A stretch of DNA of 64,000 nt, from positions 6,468,207 to 6,532,206 of the forward strand of contig CM023536.1 of the NCBI GenBank assembly GCA_013350335.1. The letters run 5' to 3'. Each line of letters begins with the position of its first letter. Position 1 is the stretch's first letter. The position numbers and the translations under genes were made by a program. The notes below the pieces were generated by a model that worked only from the letters and a program-made list of their open reading frames with translations, was not told the origin of the DNA and ran no database searches. This stretch comes from Chimonanthus salicifolius. Lineage: Eukaryota; Streptophyta; Magnoliopsida; Laurales; Calycanthaceae. Below are positions 36,301 through 47,500 of the stretch, piece after piece.

Positions 36301-37670
36301 TACATAATTTCAGTATATACAGACAGGCAAGCAGGTAGGCGTGCAGGAAATGGATGACATTTACAGGTCATGTGGGTTAGTCAAGAACTGTCCAACTTTG
36401 CAAAAAAAGAAGACAACTTTCTCCAGTTGATTCAATTAAGAAACAAGTGACACCTTACTTTCTCCAGGTAATTCTGTATTTTTGACAATTGGAAACAGAC
36501 CCACAAAGACGACAGATAGATGGAAAGACGGGCACCAAAATTTTAAGATGATACTGTAAGGGCTTGTAGACAACTTGAAATCTCTCCAATTTGCAGAAAA
36601 ATGGAAATAACTAAGACCAGACAATTTGATTACCATTTACCAAAGAGGCTGGTTCATTCTTTCTTTCTCCAGACAATTCTGCATTTTCATGATTTCTAAA
36701 CAGAACCAAAAAGATGATAGAATTTTACAGAAAAAAAAAAAAAAATAGATAGTTACCTTACAAGACAAGAGACGAATGCAGCAGCCATTGGGTGCTTCTT
36801 CCACTCTAACCAGTAGGACAGGGCAAACCTCAAATGAGAAGAACTTCAACCGGTACACATAACACCTGAAAGTATTATCATCTACGCGCTCGATCCGCTC
36901 CGCATCCAGCACCGAGTACTGACTAGCAGGCAAGCTCATGTACTCCACTAGAAAATTAAAGAAAAGAAAAAATTAAAAAAAAAAAAAAAAAGGTTAAAAA
37001 GCATCAAAATCAAAGAACCCAAGGATCTGATACCTTACCTTGTAGTAAAAGACATCATATTTTTGACATGTGGAATGGGCTAGTAGTTTCATCGTATCAA
37101 TTTAGAAATATTGAGTATCTTAAAACCAAAGATTGAGATCAAAAGTGATTATTAATAATTTAATAGGAATACATTGAATTTCTCTATTAACTTTGATAGA
37201 TCTAAATCTGATGGCTAGAAATGGTTTTCATTTTAAGTTTTGGTGCAACTCTATATTCAATATCATGTAGAAGCCACCAATATGCATGATATTTTTATAT
37301 TAAAAAATCTTTTACTTCAGCACTTTTGGAAACAAAAGAAAAAAAACCGAAAAAGCCGAAAAACCCAACAATCCAAAAAGATGGGACGGATCTGAAGTAT
37401 GAAGAAAAGAAGAAGAGGAGGGTATAGGGAAAAGTAAGTACTAAGTGGGCGCTGGAGCTGTTGCACAGAGGTGGATTCGGTGCGCTTCGCCACGAAGCGA
37501 ATTTTTGGGGTAGCAGAGATTGCGAGGATACGAAAGGAGGTGCTCCTACTGCTGGATGAGAGAAGGGAGTAAGGGAAACTGGTGGTGGAGAGAGACGATG
37601 GAGGAAGGTGTCTGCTTGAAGAGATGGAGATGGATCCAACGCGCACCGAACATGAAGGATTGATAGCCAT
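26512..37670 (-). CDS. DUF1997 family protein, predicted plastid-targeted, six exons
   Basis: Exons in transcript order: 37,442-37,670; 36,757-36,947; 34,431-34,476; 29,749-29,831; 29,524-29,640; 26,512-26,583. All junctions are GT-AG and the phases fit, giving 245 residues and a TGA stop. Residues 1-76 are rich in Ser/Thr with few acidic residues, like a chloroplast transit peptide. Landmarks are EYMSLPASQYSVLDAERIER, CYVYRLKFFSFEVCPVLLV, LEGSPIIVAQNEKFS, MVNRISCN, FQAIPLQVMESTGTQVLEQ and LVKDYQAWASGDTSRQPLGT, in the order I expect for plant and cyanobacterial DUF1997 proteins. The biochemical function of this family is unknown to me. A (CT)n tract sits directly upstream of the ATG. The last exon lies inside tandem unit copy 3. 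Family assignment is from memory of these motifs; the exon 1 donor is chosen by phase. Confidence 0.85.
26844..26877. repeat. (GA)n microsatellite in DUF1997 intron 5
   Basis: About 34 bp of uninterrupted GA. Further GA runs in this gene lie at 33,361-33,386 and 37,687-37,729. Confidence 0.9.
26878..28680. other. DUF1997 intron 5, mostly unassigned
   Basis: Intronic sequence with no coding frame I believe. The stretch around 27,612-27,700 (catcatctaagccaattatcc, then an AATCTGGGTGG-type body) resembles the 3' end of the RTE-like LINE family seen elsewhere in this gene. Confidence 0.4.
28681..28810 (-). mobile_element. Short RTE-type LINE 3' fragment in DUF1997 intron 5
   Basis: An (ATC)n-like head on the plus strand followed by TACCATCTATCTGGGGTTGAC and GAGTTCTACTTCTACATTTGA closely matches the left part of the larger copy at 30,318. 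On the minus strand this is the 3' end with a GAT-type tail. Confidence 0.5.
30318..30960 (-). mobile_element. RTE-type LINE fragment (C-terminal reverse transcriptase region), DUF1997 intron 3
   Basis: The minus-strand frame at 30,419-30,727 contains MKETRLRWFGHVSTRLEAAS and GRGRSLKMWRQGVKNDM, the motif that closes plant RTE-type reverse transcriptases. The 3' end is a (GAT)n tail, seen as an ATC run on the plus strand at 30,321-30,340. The element is 5'-truncated and carries no complete polymerase, so it is dead. It is in sense orientation with the host gene. Confidence 0.75.
32772..33255 (-). mobile_element. RTE-type LINE fragment, DUF1997 intron 3
   Basis: Diverged relative of the copy at 30,318: an ATC-rich head (catcattattatcatcatga), then AACTATGGAGGTTGGAGTTCT and CATAAACCATCTCC, in the same order and orientation. 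No open reverse transcriptase frame remains. Confidence 0.6.
33361..33386. repeat. (GA)n microsatellite, DUF1997 intron 3
   Basis: 26 bp of GA; a shorter (GT)n(GA)n tract follows at about 33,555-33,590. Confidence 0.9.
33913..34076. mobile_element. hAT-like MITE with CAGGGCCGGC-type termini
   Basis: The left end CAGTGCCGGCCCTG pairs with the right end CAGGGCCGGCCCTG. The element is 164 bp and non-coding. It is flanked by an 8-bp duplication, TATATGAG (33,905-33,912) and TGTATGAG (34,077-34,084), 7 of 8 identical, as expected for hAT transposition. It lies in DUF1997 intron 3. Confidence 0.85.
34600..36740. repeat. Degenerate tandem repeat (about 250-300 bp unit) filling DUF1997 intron 2
   Basis: Words such as CAGAAAGATGAAAT, TGACTCAAGAATTGCC, CTCCAGTTGATTCAATTA and TTTCTCAGGTGATTCTGTA recur in the same order. 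Unit starts are near 34,669, 34,901, 35,175 and 36,211, with partial units between. The array is interrupted by the TRIM element at 35,539. Copies are strongly diverged. Confidence 0.6.
35539..36158 (-). mobile_element. TRIM-type LTR element with three LTR-like segments
   Basis: Left LTR 35,539-35,675 (TGTTAGGTACC...GGCACATAACA) and right LTR 36,021-36,158 are about 137 bp each. A middle partial LTR (35,771-35,879) lacks its start. Directly left of the right LTR lies TTTGATACCA, which on the minus strand is an initiator-tRNA-type primer site TGGTATCAAAGCC, so the element reads on the minus strand. The flanks carry an exact 5-bp duplication AGAAA (35,534-35,538 and 36,159-36,163). Total 620 bp, no coding capacity. 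It sits in DUF1997 intron 2. Confidence 0.85.
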
Positions 37671-37685
37671 TTAGGATTTAGGACT

Positions 37686-37686
<1 letters not shown>

Positions 37687-37729
<43 letters not shown>
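37687..37729. repeat. (GA)n / (CT)n tract at the DUF1997 5' leader
   Basis: 43 bp of GA on the plus strand, i.e. (CT)n on the coding strand, ending about 17 nt before the ATG at 37,670. Such tracts are common in plant leaders and core promoters and can bind GAGA-type factors; a regulatory role here is inference. Confidence 0.8.
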
Positions 37730-37730
<1 letters not shown>

Positions 37731-38066
37731 GTTGCTGCTGCTGGAGCAGCTAAAGAAGCTGGAGAGTTTGGAACTTTGGATAGGGACTAGGGAGGAAGAA
37801 GCAAAATGTCAAGCTCCCAGGAATTGGGTTGGGTTGGGTTGGCGGGTGGGCCTTGGAGGATTTTTTTGTGTGGTGAGTGATTGGTTTATCTGTGTGGATA
37901 CGGGTCGCAAAGATGTCAATGGCTAATTGGGTACCAAAATGTCCAAATACCCAACCCGGCTCGATTAAAAAATTGGCATATGTAAGTTATTTAATTTCAT
38001 CAATATGGGCAAAATAAGAAACTTTACTTGAGTCAAAGATTCAAATAATCTTTAACTTAATCTAGA

Positions 38067-38262
38067 GAGTGTCGGTTCGAAAGTCAAGAAACTCTCCTCA
38101 CGAAAGGAGGTCTTGAGTTCTATTCGCATTCAAATCTCTCAGCCACTCCACATGAGATAATTCATCATCGACTTATCTAGTATCTGTGGATTGAAAGGTT
38201 TACACATACTCGTGGAATTAGTCTCACCTTGAATATGAGTGATACCCATGTTACAAAACATA
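38067..38262 (+). mobile_element. SINE-like copy, same family as 8,611
   Basis: Shares GTCAAGAA, CTCCTCACGAAAGGAGGTCTTG (in diverged form), CATCGACTTATC and the ending GATACCCATGTTACAAAA with the copies in the tandem units. It is more diverged than they are. Confidence 0.5.
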
Positions 38263-38550
38263 ATTAAGTCTGAAAAGTAAGATAATTTAAAGATAAATCT
38301 AGATTCTCTATATGCGTCTGCATTAATGTAAAGAGCAATGTGTGAACTAATAAAAACATCTCACATCATCATTTGCACTTTAATCTGCATATTATTTTGA
38401 CAAAGTTCAAATTTATGTACAAAGTAAAATGCTAACATATTCATTGAGTGATGAATGATTCACTGATCCTCACGATAGTTAGAGATGACGTCGAATGGTC
38501 ATTACATTATAAGTGTTTGTGTCTCCTCATCGTTATTAACATTAAAGATA

Positions 38551-38822
38551 GGATGTCTATCCTAACACGTGCATTATCTTTTATAATGCACGAATTTTAG
38601 TGAACTTCCCATTTTGCCCCCCATCCATCTGCAGAAATCGGTTCACTTTTCAATGAATCGATTTATTCATCGGTACACTGAACTAGACTCTTTTCATTTC
38701 AAAGTAAATCATTTCACTCATCGGTGCACCGGTCCGGTGCACCGATTTCTACGGGGGCAAAATGAGAAATCCGAAAAACCCGTGCCTCCTAAAAGATAAT
38801 GTCTGTGTTAGGATGAATACCC
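38551..38822. mobile_element. MITE with long terminal inverted repeats
   Basis: The left end GGATGTCTATCCTAACACG pairs with the right end ...TGTTAGGATGAATACCC. Pairing continues inward through TTATCTTTTA, CATTTTGCCCCC and GAAATCGGT for roughly 95 bp, around a central palindrome GGTGCACCGGTCCGGTGCACC. Flanks carry an exact 8-bp duplication TAAAGATA (38,543-38,550 and 38,823-38,830). 272 bp, non-coding. The superfamily is uncertain (hAT or Mutator-like). Confidence 0.75.
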
Positions 38823-38830
38823 TAAAGATA

Positions 38831-40700
38831 TTTATTTCACCTAGGCATTCACGTTTATAAGTCGATGTCAATTTTTTTAAATCATTTTCTCTTTAAAAAA
38901 GGAAATTCAGAAATGCCTAGTTATATAAAAAATGTAATAAGAGTTTTTTAATCAAAATATTAAAGCACTAGACTAATTCTAAGGGCACGTGTAATAAGAG
39001 TTAATTTTATTAAAAACATGTTTTTTAATAAAACCATGAATGTTTTGTTTGTTTCAGTATTTGACCAGACGGAGATAACTTGCTTTCAAATTCATCTTAA
39101 CTTGTTCAATCCTTAATTAAAATTGTGCAATCTTAAAAATGATTGGATATGGGCCAACATGCCAACGTGGGACATAATTTTAATAGCACTTTGATGCTTT
39201 TTAGACCTACAATTGGGATTAAACACATGACTGCCTACATGAGATATTATTTAAATTATGAAGTTTATCACATTTATCTATTAAGGGTGTAAACTTCATC
39301 TTTCTAGGGTGTAAACTATCTTTTGCTGCTTGATGCTACAAGTGAAGTGAACCAACATAAACAATTAATTAGGTTGTCTGCATTATGTAGCTTATGGTTT
39401 ATTGGGCATTGCTATGGTATAAACTACTTCCCAAACAAACTTATAAAAGGGGAAAAAAACTTCTTTTTAAGGACAATTTTATTAAAACAGGGGTAATTTG
39501 CAAAACTCTTTAAATTCTCTGTCTGCTTGTAAAAATATGATCTTTACCTCATTCTTTTTACAATGATTGAACAACCTCTTCTCGATGTTTATAATGATTC
39601 AATACTCTTAAAAAAAAAACTAGTTAGACAACCTTCCCAAAACACCTATGTTAGAAGAAGACACCCAAGTGTTAAAGAGTATTGTCCGCACCCAATTCAC
39701 AGGGTTAAGATGATCAGATAAAATTTAATCTGCTTAGCCAAAATCCATTTACCATTGTTGTTGTCAAAACTATTTAGTGCATCTATTTGAAGTTGTAACT
39801 TCAATTGAATTCGACAAATTGCCCCTTTTTTTTATGGCAAAGGTGTCCAGGCGTCTCATCCGCAGAAGACTTACCTAACTAATTTTTGGAATATGTGCAG
39901 ACCTTCCAACTCTGAACACATGCCTTTTTATCAAAATCCACAATGCTAAGATGATTATTGAGGAAAGTTAAGCAATTGACTACAGCTTTACTGTGAGAAT
40001 CGGTGGCTTGTATTCAAGACTTCTTTCCAGTACAATGAGTACTGAAAGAATTATATACTCAGGGAAGCAGCGGAAGATTGTACTCTTTGATCTAAATTCT
40101 GAAACCCATCTGCCGATCTGCAGGGATGGTAAGCACCAAAGAAGTGGAGAGGACAAAAACCACACTGCTTGGACAATCATAGCAATCCAATTAATAAAAA
40201 TCAAAATTTGTAACTTGATCAGTCACTGGTAAATGGGAACTTCTTGCCCATGGCTCATGGAATATAGAGACTGAATTTGCATTTTCACATCCTGGTTGAA
40301 AAATACTTGTCCATCAAAATTTTTGAACAGTAATGAGCAACTGAATCAGCACATGGTAAGAGGTTTCTTTTTCTAAATCATACTGCTAGAACATTTGGTA
40401 ACCTGCACAAGTCTCCTTAATGTTATTATGATCTATATCTGTACCATTTCAAAAAGAAACAGACACGCTCCTTATTTTTGTCACCCTCTAAAAAAATGAG
40501 GAGAAGCGCTTGTCGGCATTTCTAGTGGTCCTTGAAGATTATGGCCAGCCCATTGGCTGGCAGTGATGGCACCTCCAAATGCAATGACGGAAGCATTGTG
40601 AATTGTCTAGGTTACAGTAACTGGCATGATCAAGCATCACACGGACACACACGTCTGCATGTGTACACACACACAGAGAGAGAGAGAGAGGGAGTGAGTG
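38831..40700. other. Intergenic, little identifiable
   Basis: AT-rich sequence without a convincing coding frame. One SINE-like body lies near 39,826-39,930. Confidence 0.5.
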
Positions 40701-40910
40701 ATTTCCTTTGCTAAACTTGCTATTGGTTAGGTGACCTTGATCTGTAGTATTTAGAGAGAGAGAGAGAGAGAGAGAGAGATTTCCTTTGCTAAACTTGCTA
40801 TTGGTTAGGTGACCTTGATCTGTAGTATTTAGAGAGAGAGAGAGAGAGAGAGAGAGATTTCCTTTCCCAAACTTGCTATTGGTTAGGTGACCTTGATCTG
40901 TAGTATTTAC
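40701..40910. repeat. 78-bp minisatellite, three units with internal (GA)n
   Basis: ATTTCCTTT starts at 40,701, 40,779 and 40,857. Each unit continues with AACTTGCTATTGGTTAGGTG and ATCTGTAGTATTTA; the first two end in a GA run. Units 1 and 2 are almost identical, unit 3 has a few changes and lacks the GA run. Confidence 0.92.
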
Positions 40911-41546
40911 CCAGACCCTTGTTCATTAAACCCAAAAAAGGGCAAAATAAGAAACAGAAGCTCGAAATGTGCTTCCATTCCCTTTTAAATTCCCCACAAT
41001 CATTAGCTCTCGTGTTTGCTCAACATGTCAATTTCCAATTCCTACAGGATGGAACCATAAGCTGTGTTTAGCTGCGTTATTGTAAGTGTTAGCCACCTTC
41101 AAAACTAGACTAGATGGTTCATTGGCACGACAGAAGGCGCACTTATGCAATCATTTATGTGAGGTCATTCCTAACAGGGTCTTGTCCATCATCATCATCA
41201 TAAATGCCACTGCCCTCTTACCTAGGTTGGCTTGAATGGGGCTTAAAATTTGCAGAATTTACAAAGTATGGCAGATAAGCATCTAGAGGACAAGCAGACA
41301 ATCAGTCAAGCACTGGTATTGGCTACATCACCAGTCAAAGGCACAAGCCTTACCAACCGGAAGACGCTCTTCGCATCGGCAACATACAAGAAAAGAGAAA
41401 CCATTTGAAAATATCGTGATATAGAAATTTCTATTGTTGGAAGCACATCCTAATTACAATGAAGTATCCCTCCTGCAATGGACCACATGACAGACTGCGT
41501 ATCTCCTCAAGATAAAAAATAAACATATATAAACATGAGAATGAAA

Positions 41547-44500
41547 TCAGACATCATCCAAAACTCTGCATGATTTGTGAGCAGTTCTTACAGTAGAAGC
41601 CACAGTAAAAGGAGAACCAGATGGGGGTATGAGACCAAGGGACCGCATTATCCGCACCCGGCGCCCATTTCTCTTTGTTTTGATGGGTAATGTCACTTCC
41701 TATAAAAATATGAAGAAGAAGCATGTATAAAGGCCAAAATGAGATGGAAAAATTGAACATATGATGGTGGCAACTCACATCAAAATGAACTTTCGGTTTT
41801 CGTTTCCTCTTGCCCCTACCTCCTGCATGGAAATCATCTCCTTTTCTGCTTGAACTTAATGAATTCCACTTATCTAGAACAGAAAGAGAACAGCAAACAG
41901 ACAAAAATGAAATCCAAACTCTCAACATTTTGTGTACCAAAAGCATCAATCCCACAGTAAGTACATTAAGATGCTTATGGAGGGGACAAAATCATGAGAT
42001 TTGAAGACTAAAACGTGAAAACCAAACTACTTTTCAGAGGAAAAAAACAAATTAATATGGCCATGACACAGATCAAAATGTGCACCGTGTAGTTGGCCTT
42101 GGTGATTTGAATCCATAAGCACATCTGGGCTTTTATCCCACTGCTTGGAGGAGATCAAATGTTGTTTTCTGTGTAATGCCTGGAATGAGAAGTGAACCAA
42201 TTTAATAAATCAAATTGAATAGTTTATATTAGCTAGAACATTAGCTAGTGAAATCAGAAATATACTCGATTCAGAGCATCTTGGAATGTTTCCATAGGAT
42301 TGCAACTCCTTTCTTCGAAACACTGCACAGAATAGAAGTATGAGGCCAGAGTAACAAATTTCTGAGTTTCAGATCTTGCATAAATTTTCAGTATAAAGAA
42401 GGTGATTATATATAAATCGTGCAAGTTCATAGAGAATATCGGTATATTGATCATTGTTGAACTTGAGTATTAGTTTGGCTAAAGATTAGTAAACTCTTTG
42501 ACAACTGAAACATGAACTTCTTCTTCGTTTCACAAATTAGGAGTCAATATCAAGATCATATGGACTGTGAAATACACATGAAGCTACAATGCCAGATATG
42601 GAAGGAATATGGACATGAGCATACTACAGAATACAGATATATGGATTTTCTGGAAACAAGCGAAAGAGCAATATAAATTCAACATATATGCCTTTCCTGG
42701 AGGATTCAATAAAAATCATGTGCAGGAGGGGAAATCTGTGGAAACTTGATTAATCATAAGAACTTGCAAAAATGCAACTGGAAGTCGTCCAACCACATTC
42801 AATATGTTTCATTCAAATCATCTTCCATCCTTTGACTTGGTATCAGCATTCAATCATTTCCTGTCATACAACTGTCGATGGGGTGCAACATGCACCCAAT
42901 TTCAATGCCAGGAATACAATATCTTGTCCTCCTTTGTGGCTTAAACAATTTCACAGAAAAAGGTGGCAGACTATATGAACTAGCATCAACTTGATTCATT
43001 TTTCCAGTGATGGATGAGTGCTGATATCAGGGTGAAATACAGCCTTGGGTCAATATGTTATGGTCATAGGCACATTAAATTTCCAGCATCGAATGTCTAC
43101 GAGCTTTTGTGTGAAGGTAATAAAGACAAGACACTCAGCAAGAGAGTTCCACAGAGGTTGGGCTTCATGTTTACCTGTACCACCAACTTTATCAAGTGCT
43201 GCAAAAATATAAGGCTCTATATAGTCTAACTGATGATGTAATAAATGGAAGTACTTACATCCTCAAAATGAGAGAGATCACCCACTGGATTAACCCAAGC
43301 ACTGAAAGCAAGTATTAATTTTTTCAGCTTCAGCAACTACAGGTCAGGAAAAGCACTAAAATCAGTAAGAACCAGAATTCTTACCATTCATTGTTCCCAT
43401 AAAATTGTACTAAAACACGCCCAACAGTTTGGTTGCTAGCACTTGACCTTTTGCCCACGACCTGAACATTCAATGAGAAGACCAATCAAACACCCAAAAT
43501 CCAAATTAATATGGCACATGGAATATTAAAACTGAATATGAAGACTGCATTTTTATTTAAATATAGAAGAATTAAACATAGACCTACCTCTGCAGGCCAC
43601 CATATTTGACAAGTAGTTTTAGCCCAAACTACACTTCCCGGAACTGTCCGAACACCTCCACTTTCAGAAACTTGAGATGCAGATTTATTAGGAGTAAAAG
43701 GTTTTGCTTTATAGGAAAAGATGGTATTCATATAATTAGTTGTATGTTGGCCACTGCTCCTGCACGAAGATATATCATTCAATTAGCACAAATTCACTGG
43801 AGTTTCCAGCTCAATAGATGACTAAAAAGAAAAAAAAGAGGAAGCCAACTTTAAACAACAAAATTGATTATAAGAGAATGCTTGCAGGTTCTCCGACTTG
43901 TTCGAGTCAACTTGTGTCAATCAGTTATTGGGTGTATGGGTGGTATCAAACTCATTCTGGATGAGTCTGGACAAATTTTGGTTGACTTACCTAGTCTACC
44001 CATAGAGTCCCCTGGTTAACCTACAGATTCACCTACTTGACCCACCTGGTCAAATTTTGGAGTTACTACAAAAGTAGAAACTTCATACTTGCAAATAAAA
44101 ACATAAATTAATCAACCCACTTGCTCATTCACTGAGTCACCCTGTTGACTGAATCTATTCACTAGCCAGGTCCTAGTAATGGTCCTGGGTGGTGAACCAT
44201 GTACAGCGTTGTGTGCATGCATGTAACGCTAGATGAAAAAAGTCCCTATAATCCAATATCACATGTTTCATTTGAATGGTAATATGACTTGAACCTCTAA
44301 CGTATAGGTTTGTGCATTGAGCACCATCCAACTGTTGGCTATGAGCCCTGTCATCCCAGTATACATATGCTTTGAGCAGGCAAAAACCAGGTATAGGGTC
44401 ATCTCAGCAACCAGATGCTAAGAAAGCAGATCAAAACAATTGTTGCAAAATAATTTCAGTGACAAGAAACAGCAAATATTTTATCATTATCTAAGTCATA

Positions 44501-47500
44501 TCCCATCCATCTTGGATTGGCTTTCTTACTTCTACTTTTCTATAAAATCCTGTTAAAGACCATACTCACCACTAGTTCACAGTCAGGCATGTCCTTACAA
44601 CTCCATTTCAAGTCTTTATTGGTTTTCCCGTTCACCTAGTTCCTTGTGGCCATCACCTCCAATTGTTTGGTACAGGGCAGTCTCCAATCACCTATGTATA
44701 TGTCGAAACCACCTTAAAAGACGTTCCTTGATCTCCTCCTCAACCTCAATAGGAAAAAATTATAGGGTTACCTCTTAATCATTCATAGCTTTGTATTCTT
44801 GTTTACCCTAAGTAATTTAAAAAAAAAAAGATCTTAATAAGCAATTTCACTATGTATACTGTATTCTTGGGGTTACATCATAGCCCATCATAAGCTCCAT
44901 ATACAGGTCTAACTGTCATTTATAGAGATGCACCATTAATCAAAGTAAATCTCAAAAATTGCACAAAACTCTTTTCTCCACTTTATCCACCCTAAACTAA
45001 TTCTACTTGCAGTATAAAAATCAAACCATTTGCTATGTTCTACAACTAATCTCAAGTATCAAAATATATCACAATGTGGCACAAAGCCATTTTCAATGTT
45101 AAATAACTTGCATTCCCTACTATGCAATCTAGTAAAGTTGCAATTCCTAAACTTTGTCAATGTTTTGCCAATTCTCAAACCATTTGCCTCAAAAGCTTTC
45201 CTCCATAATCTTAGCTTAGTAAAAATCAGCAGTTACCTGTGAGGAAAATCCAGCATGATTCATACAATTAGAGGGGTGATAAGAATCAGTTGGGATGTTA
45301 ATATTTTCTCATTTTGTGTTTAGATATTTTAATGATCCTTGATAAAAAAAGGAAATCTCAAAACCTTGAAGCAGCACTTTCAAAATAGGATGGTCTTCAT
45401 GAGTTCAATGGAGTATTAATGGGACCTAGTAGATGAACATCAGACACAAATAAGATGATCTTGTGTGTGTGTGCATGTGAGAGAGAGAGAGAGAGGATCC
45501 CAAAGTTGCAACCTTCTCATTCGAGGGTCATGGTACTCATCACAATTACTTTGATAATAGAAGAAAAAAAAAATTAATCCTAAGTTGAGACAATAAAAAA
45601 ATACCAGATACAGCCCATCATAAGAACTAGAGGCTTGAATGTTCATGGTATTGGAAGATAGAGACCAATCCTAATGTGAAGAAAATAGTCAAAAGATTAA
45701 CTTGTAAATGATGAAGAAATTGGCCCTTGGGTCACAAATTTCAATTGAAATAACAATCTTTTGGTCCCTGGGGGGAACAAAAAATTTCAGCTGATACTTC
45801 GGTCATATCAGCTATCTCGTAAATGGGCGAAATTGTTGAAATTTTTAAAATTTAATCAAAATTTCTGAAATATGACTGAAATTTCTGCCAAAATCTGACC
45901 ACAAATACTGGCCAACAACATTTTTTCTGAAGAATCACATTTCGATATTCATGTTTTGGGCCATAACTTATCTGAATAAGTAAACTTATACACAATACCA
46001 CATAAATGGGATACGGCTCCAATTATGGTGATTAAGACAATTAAAAGCACTTAGGCCTTCATTGATGAAATTGCAACTAAAAGACATAATGACACACTTC
46101 TTTTACTTGATCCCTTTCAAAATCAATCATCTACCTTACAAACAAACCCTTGACCACTTTCGTAACTAGACTAGAGGTGTGAGGAATAGCCTAATTTCAT
46201 CAAATACGTGAGCCTTTACCTCATAAATTTAAACAGGGTCCACAAGAATATCATCTCCAGAGCTATCAGATGAGTAATCAACCCATCTAGTCCTTGAGCA
46301 ACAGACAAAAACTCGGAAAATATGATCTCTCCTTTTCATGATGAGATCTAACACTAATGGCGCCACATTTTCAACCTTGAATTGAGTACGAGCAGTCAAG
46401 TATCTTCATCAGGCTGGTGTTACCCTTCATCCTCCTCATCCCTTCTATGGCCTAGACACCGCAGTTCCATTACATGATTTTAAGGGGACCCTCTACCTTT
46501 ATTTGTTCAAGTGGCTCATTGTTCCAACTGCTGTCAACTAAATGCTTGCTTTCCATCCGAGCAACTAGATCCTTCATCTCCATTATCTACAATGTTATAT
46601 TGAACACCCCCACCCTTGTCTTGACAACTTTCTATAACTGTTCCCTTTATCCATCTACCATCTACCTTCACCAAAATGCTCCTCTCCTCCATCGATGATC
46701 TCCTGCCGTTCTTGGATGTTGACCAAACCCACTCTGTACTCACTTCATGACCTTTTGGTCAACCCAATGATCAACTTGCTAGAAAGACAGACAGGTTGAT
46801 ATCTTAGTTAAATAATTCTGTCTTAGATCCACCCCTAGGCTCTCCAAACAATATATAGCAAATTGATGAGTTAAGAAGTAAATCACTATTACCTAGAGCA
46901 AAATCCATACCCATTATCACATACGATGGAAAAATAATAAATTAACAAACCAATCATTCAAAAAAAAAAAAAGTGATTCCCTGTTCTGTATAGCAGAAGA
47001 CAGACCCATTGTCAGAGGTATCAGGAGATGCATTTTGGGCAACGGACTCAACATTAGTACATGTTACTCCTCTGGAGCTACATAAGGATCTGCTGTTCTC
47101 AGCATCAGAACTCATACAGTGCATCAGAGGGAACTTAGGCAATTCTTCCTCAACTCTTAAAACAGAAGCATGACGGATTTGATCGACAGTAGCTGTAGTG
47201 ATGCTGGAGATTCCATTTTTGTAGCTTGAGAACTCTAAAGTGGAACCTGTAGTATCATGTATCATGTGTCAAGAAATTAAAGAGTTAATTCTCAAAGAAT
47301 TTTCCACCCAGATTTGTAGAATGAATGTCAATTGAGGACCAATACAATTAAAAGAGCATGGACAACACAAGAACCATATAACACAGAGGTAAAGAGTTCA
47401 ATGTAGCATTACAATAGAAAAGATATTATCAATAAAATCACAATGATGAATCCAAGCAAAGATAATAGTTTTTTTCACTAGCTAATTTCTGAAATTGAAA

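Noticed and set aside
37295..37639. Alternative 114-residue minus frame overlapping DUF1997 exon 1
   Set aside because: The frame from 37,670 gives a transit-peptide-like N-terminus and a donor in the phase needed by exon 2; this one does not.
37820..37850. GGGTT repeats resembling telomere sequence
   Set aside because: Only a few units, not TTTAGGG, inside a gene-flanking region.
40701..40910. CRISPR-like array
   Set aside because: Direct tandem units without unique spacers in a plant nuclear context; it is a minisatellite.
46534..46743. Minus-strand 69-residue frame as an extra PWWP-gene exon
   Set aside because: No splice pair fits the phase between 47,006 and 43,759, whereas those two exons already join in phase.
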